A stretch of DNA of 64,000 nt. It comes from Aequoribacter sp049615385. GTDB taxonomy: Bacteria > Pseudomonadota > Gammaproteobacteria > Pseudomonadales > Halieaceae. Made by a program: the position numbers and the translations under genes. The notes beneath the pieces were generated by a model. That model was not told where the DNA came from. It made no database searches and saw only the letters and a program-made list of their open reading frames with translations. Positions within the stretch are counted from its first letter, which is position 1. Each line of letters opens with the position of its first letter. Shown here in pieces: positions 60,965-64,000 of this stretch. Location of the stretch: the NCBI RefSeq assembly GCF_049615385.1, contig NZ_JBMZFL010000003.1; one strand, 5' to 3'.

Positions 60965-63460
60965 ATGAAACACATTAACCGATGGGCTCTCGCACCAATG
61001 GTTATGGCGATCTATTCAGCCAACCTGGCGTATGCGCAAGACGAGCAGAACAGTGATGCAGCAGCCAGCATGGAAGAAGTTCTGGTTGTTGGTACGCGCG
61101 CGACCTTAAAAAATGCAGTTGACCAGCAGCGCGATGCTCAAAATATTATCAGTGTTGTGGATTCTGATGCGTTAGGTAATTTCCCTGATTCTACTGCTGC
61201 TGATGCTATGCGTCGTTTGAGCGGCATTGCGGTAGAGAACGATCAAGGCGAAGGCCGATATGTGACGATTCGTGGTTTGAGCTCTGACTTGAACAGTGTT
61301 GCCGTCAACGGCGCGTCGATGGTTGCCCCAGAGAATGGTCGCTCTGTGATCATGGATGGTATCCCTACGGAATTAATGGATAGCATCTCGGTGTCGAAAA
61401 CCTTGACGCCCGAAATGGATGCAGACAGCATCGGTGGGCGAGTCGATTTCAACACCAAAAAGCCCACCGATCTCAAAGACACCTTGTTGAAGGTAAAGCT
61501 TTCAACAAAAATGGCTGAATACACTGATTACAGCAGTGCACCTAACGCCTCATTGACTTACGGTGATCGTTTGAATGACAGCACTGCTCACATCGTTAGC
61601 TTCACTTACTCCAGCAAGAAGATCGAATCCTTCAACAACGAAACGGGTTTTGGTTGGGAAGACGGCTTCATGAATGACGACTGGGAAATGCGTTGGTATG
61701 AGCTGGAGCGTGAACGTTATGGCTTAAGCTACGACATCAACACTATTCTTGACAGTGGCACAGTGCTGTTCGCTAACGCGATGTACAACAAGTACGACGA
61801 AACCGAAACGCGTTTTAAAGACGAGTACGGCAAGCTCGGTTTTGTTTCAAGTCTAGATAACGGCAAGGGCATGGTTACAGACCGCATTCGTCATGATTCG
61901 GAAACTCGGCAACGCTACGAAACCCGAGAAATTGGCGCGGTTAACTTCGGGTTAGAGACAAACCTGAACGACTGGGCGATCGATGCCAAAGTTAGCTACA
62001 GCTGGGCTCAAGAAGACGATAGCGACAACGCTGACGTTACCTTCCGAAATGACGACAAGGCTCTTGGCGGTGAAATTTATTGGTCAAACCCCAAGCGTCC
62101 ATATTTGGTTGCATACGATCCAACCTTGCGTGATCCTGCGAACTTAGAGTTTGACGCGTTTGAAATGTGGGCAAATGTCAGTGACGACGAAGAGTTGAGC
62201 TTCGAATTCAACGCTGAAAAAGAAACGTCAATGGGTGTGGTGAAAGCGGGCATTAAAACGCGTTCGCGCACCAAAGATGTCAATGACTACATCATCGGTT
62301 ACACCTGGGATGGCGCTACGATGGCAGACTGGGATTCCGGCACTGTTAACGACTGGTTTTTTGCCAACCAAGTGTTTGGTAATCACGTCAGCGGCGCTAC
62401 GGCTTACGCCATGCGCAACCAAGTTGCTCAGATGGATGTGGATTTTGAAGACGCGATCAGTCGTGACTTTACCACTGACGAAAACATCAATGCCGTCTAC
62501 GTTCAAGACACCATTGAACTTGAAAACGCAGTCGTGATCGCAGGTGTGCGCTACGAGCGGACCAAGACTGATAGCAAAGCTTACGATCAAGATGGTAACC
62601 GCACTTCGTCTGATAAGAGCTATGGCTTCTTGTCACCGAGTGTGACTGTAAAATACTTTATTAACGACCAAGTGCAATTGCGTGCGGCGATCTGGCGCGG
62701 CTTAAGCCGCCCTGGCTTCACTCAGACGGCACCCATTACCTCGGTAAATTATGGTACTGCTGGTGATGTCAGCGGTAGTGTAGGTAACCCCGACCTTAAG
62801 CCTTACGAAGCTACAAACTTTGACTTGAGTCTTGAGTACTATGGCGAGGATATGACCTACGCGGCGATCGGTATCTTTAGAAAAGATATCAAGAACGCGA
62901 TTTACCCTACCGTTCAAAAAGTGGCGACTATTAACGGCATTGCCTTCAATGATGGCGTTGAAACTTGGATCAACTCAGGTGATTCGTACATCAATGGCTT
63001 AGAGTTGAACGGTCAATACGGCTGGGACAATGGCCTCTACATTGCTGCGAACGTGACCTTCACCGACAGCGAAAGCGAGTTCAAGTTTGAAGACAGCTCT
63101 GTGTTCAAAACACCGTTCCGTAAGCTGGCCGAAAAAGCGGCTAATATCAGCGTCGGGTATGACAAAGGCCCATGGGATGTGCGCTTGGCCGGCAACTATC
63201 GTAGCGAATACATCGATTGGTTGGCGGACGAAGACGGCGACATCGGTAACGTAAGCAAAAACAATACCCGTTGGGTGGCACCGTTTATGCAGTTTGACTT
63301 GGTGGCGAAATACAAAGTGAACGAGAATTTAACCGCTCGCTTTGAAGCTGCGAACTTGAACAACCGTCCTGAGTACTACTACTGGGGTAACAAAGGTCAG
63401 TTGTCCCAGTACGACATTTACGGCAAGAACTACACGATTGGCGTAGAGTACACGTTCTAA
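60965..63460 (+). CDS. TonB-dependent receptor 3 (TIGR01782-type)
   Basis: An 831-residue outer-membrane importer. A signal peptide (1-24, ending A-Y-A-Q) is followed by E-E-V-L-V-V-G-T-R and a plug containing S-T-A-D-A-M-R-R-L-S-G-I-A-V-E-N-D-Q-G-E-G-R-Y-V plus V-D-F-N-T-K-K-P. This is the Xanthomonas/Caulobacter-type receptor family often tied to sugars or phospho-compounds. The barrel ends G-V-E-Y-T-F. AGGGGA lies 8 nt before the ATG. The Pho-box-like promoter and the divergent phosphoesterase suggest uptake of an organophosphate or its product; this is inference. Confidence 0.93.
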   Translation: MKHINRWALAPMVMAIYSANLAYAQDEQNSDAAASMEEVLVVGTRATLKNAVDQQRDAQNIISVVDSDALGNFPDSTAADAMRRLSGIAVENDQGEGRYVTIRGLSSDLNSVAVNGASMVAPENGRSVIMDGIPTELMDSISVSKTLTPEMDADSIGGRVDFNTKKPTDLKDTLLKVKLSTKMAEYTDYSSAPNASLTYGDRLNDSTAHIVSFTYSSKKIESFNNETGFGWEDGFMNDDWEMRWYELERERYGLSYDINTILDSGTVLFANAMYNKYDETETRFKDEYGKLGFVSSLDNGKGMVTDRIRHDSETRQRYETREIGAVNFGLETNLNDWAIDAKVSYSWAQEDDSDNADVTFRNDDKALGGEIYWSNPKRPYLVAYDPTLRDPANLEFDAFEMWANVSDDEELSFEFNAEKETSMGVVKAGIKTRSRTKDVNDYIIGYTWDGATMADWDSGTVNDWFFANQVFGNHVSGATAYAMRNQVAQMDVDFEDAISRDFTTDENINAVYVQDTIELENAVVIAGVRYERTKTDSKAYDQDGNRTSSDKSYGFLSPSVTVKYFINDQVQLRAAIWRGLSRPGFTQTAPITSVNYGTAGDVSGSVGNPDLKPYEATNFDLSLEYYGEDMTYAAIGIFRKDIKNAIYPTVQKVATINGIAFNDGVETWINSGDSYINGLELNGQYGWDNGLYIAANVTFTDSESEFKFEDSSVFKTPFRKLAEKAANISVGYDKGPWDVRLAGNYRSEYIDWLADEDGDIGNVSKNNTRWVAPFMQFDLVAKYKVNENLTARFEAANLNNRPEYYYWGNKGQLSQYDIYGKNYTIGVEYTF

Positions 63461-63501
63461 GTTGTTCCCGAATTCCCTCGATTACTTGAGGGTGTTTTGA
63501 G

Positions 63502-63530
63502 AGGGCTGCACAGTGTGTGGCCCTTTTTTT
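63502..63530 (+). terminator. Rho-independent terminator of TonB-dependent receptor 3
   Basis: AGGGC (63502-63506) pairs with GCCCT (63520-63524) around a 13-nt loop and is followed by seven or more T. It lies 42 bp past the receptor stop. Confidence 0.72.
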
Positions 63531-63557
63531 GTTTCTGATTGGTGCTTGCCCAGGGGC

Positions 63558-63650
63558 ATGTTTGGCCCCTCCAGCCCTCGCGTGGTATCGCTCGGGCGTT
63601 CGACCGGCGTCGAGCGGTGCTAGCCGAACCTCCGGTCTCACCCAACTGGG
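63558..63650. repeat. 93-bp direct repeat, copy 1
   Basis: A GC-rich 93-bp unit that recurs at 63745-63837 with only three mismatches. It contains the short inverted repeat TCGAC-CGGC-GTCGA and a nearby CGCTC/GAGCG pair, so it can fold. Reading frames across it give arginine-rich, low-complexity translations that look spurious. The spacer 63651-63744 between copies holds nothing recognisable. The units lie in the 447-bp gene-free stretch between receptor 3 and tRNA-Asn. Confidence 0.92.
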
Positions 63651-63744
63651 CTGATCGCCACGGATGGGGGAAATGCAGTTTTTGCAGGAGTGAAAAAAAC
63701 GGGCTAGCGTGAGGCATAAAAAGCACCGGTAGTTTCTGAGAGGT

Positions 63745-63837
63745 ATGTTTGGCCCCTCCGGCCCTCGCGTGGTATCGCTCGGGCGTTCGACCGGCGTCGA
63801 GCGGTGCTCGCCGAACCCCCGGTCTCACCCAACTGGG
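63745..63837. repeat. 93-bp direct repeat, copy 2
   Basis: Second copy, 187 bp downstream of the first. Differences are A/G at the 16th base and two changes in the segment before GGTCTCACCCAACTGGG. It sits about 40 bp beyond the tRNA-Asn terminator, so it is on the downstream side of the tRNA gene. Flanks differ right after ACTGGG, marking the unit edge. Confidence 0.92.
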
Positions 63838-63876
63838 TTCTTGTCGCCCAGCACAGCACGTGGCGCTGAAACAAAA

Positions 63877-63904
63877 AAGGGCCGTCCAATGGACGACCCT
63901 TCTT
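63877..63904 (-). terminator. Terminator after tRNA-Asn
   Basis: Minus-strand reading gives a GGGTCGTCC / GGACGGCCC stem (one G-T pair) with an ATT loop, followed by six T (63878-63873). It begins a few bases past the CCA end of the tRNA gene. Confidence 0.75.
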
Positions 63905-63908
63905 TGTT

Positions 63909-63984
63909 TGGCTCCGCCTGCTGGGCTCGAACCAGCGACCCAATGATTAACAGTCATTTGCTCTACCAACTGAGCTAAGGCGGA
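63909..63984 (-). tRNA. tRNA-Asn (anticodon GTT)
   Basis: A 76-nt cloverleaf on the minus strand. The acceptor strands TCCGCCT and AGGCGGA pair perfectly, with discriminator G and an encoded CCA (63911-63909). The D arm has TAGCTCAGTTGGTAGAGCA, the anticodon loop reads CTGTTAATC with GTT in the centre, and the T arm has GGTTCGAGCC. The variable loop is short, as for a class I tRNA. Confidence 0.97.
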
Positions 63985-64000
63985 ATGAAACTCAACTGAG

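Noticed and set aside
63457..63969. A 170-codon minus-strand open frame running from the tRNA region through both 93-bp repeats
   Set aside because: It starts inside tRNA-Asn, crosses a terminator and both repeats, and its arginine-rich sequence is the translation of structured DNA. There is no ribosome site.
1..64000. Possible CRISPR array, insertion sequence, prophage or toxin-antitoxin locus
   Set aside because: No regularly spaced repeats, transposase, integrase, phage structural genes or paired small toxin genes were seen. The only strong repeats are the 22-bp and 93-bp pairs reported.

Overview
This window looks like the chromosome of a free-living, probably marine, aerobic gammaproteobacterium near the Pseudomonadales/Cellvibrionales (Halieaceae or Spongiibacteraceae-like). 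This placement rests on three things. The gene order gyrA-serC-pheA-tyrA-aroA-cmk-rpsA-ihfB-lapA-lapB-pyrF and the block mtaD-ubiG-mupP-yciK resemble Pseudomonas. Three large TonB-dependent receptors are present. Base composition is moderate in GC. No prophage, insertion sequence, CRISPR array or rRNA operon was seen. The placement is inference, since no database search was possible.

Layout. 1-6.1 kb: the tail of an alanine/glycine:cation symporter, cardiolipin synthase, and an RND efflux permease with its periplasmic adaptor. 6.1-10 kb: an envelope-protease pair (HtrA-type lipoprotein plus HtpX) behind a heat-shock-like promoter with a tandem 22-bp repeat, then a VWA/J-domain/small-protein module. 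10-17 kb: msrA, then a long minus-strand run of housekeeping genes (rsmE, rimO, DUF2244, rluA, pdxJ, a cyclophilin, a YgiM-like SH3 protein, yciI, yciB). 17-21 kb: a plus-strand run of a PHP phosphoesterase, yciO, scpA, scpB and rluB. 21-24.7 kb: a tightly overlapping minus-strand operon mtaD-ubiG-mupP-yciK. 24.9-38.9 kb: the gyrA to pyrF superoperon, covering topology, serine and aromatic amino-acid synthesis, CMP kinase, ribosomal S1, IHF and LPS assembly control, followed by a ComEA-like protein, a DHH phosphoesterase and a MOSC protein.

39-63.5 kb is more accessory. It holds a DUF3365 haem protein, an old-yellow-enzyme homologue, a small hydrolase, three TonB-dependent receptors, a four-gene plus-strand operon (NAD(P)-binding protein, class IV aminotransferase, sulfotransferase, SDR), a BASS transporter, a truncated haemoglobin, an exported amidohydrolase, an exported DsrE protein, a MATE transporter, a zinc alcohol dehydrogenase, an FG-GAP repeat protein, AcpH and a 1-Cys peroxiredoxin. 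The end of the window has two nearly identical 93-bp repeats and tRNA-Asn(GTT).

The most interesting signals are four. (1) A divergent promoter region between an exported metallophosphoesterase and a TonB-dependent receptor carries Pho-box-like 11-bp-periodic repeats on both strands, pointing to a phosphate-starvation module for scavenging an organophosphate. (2) An aminotransferase/sulfotransferase gene pair overlaps by 4 bp and appears to be the split form of a fused eukaryotic protein; it sits in an operon with two dehydrogenases and has an unusual active-site motif. (3) A sigma-32-type promoter lies inside a tandem duplication upstream of htpX and the HtrA-like lipoprotein. (4) A compact VWA/J-domain module is present. 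All functions are from sequence reading and family knowledge only.
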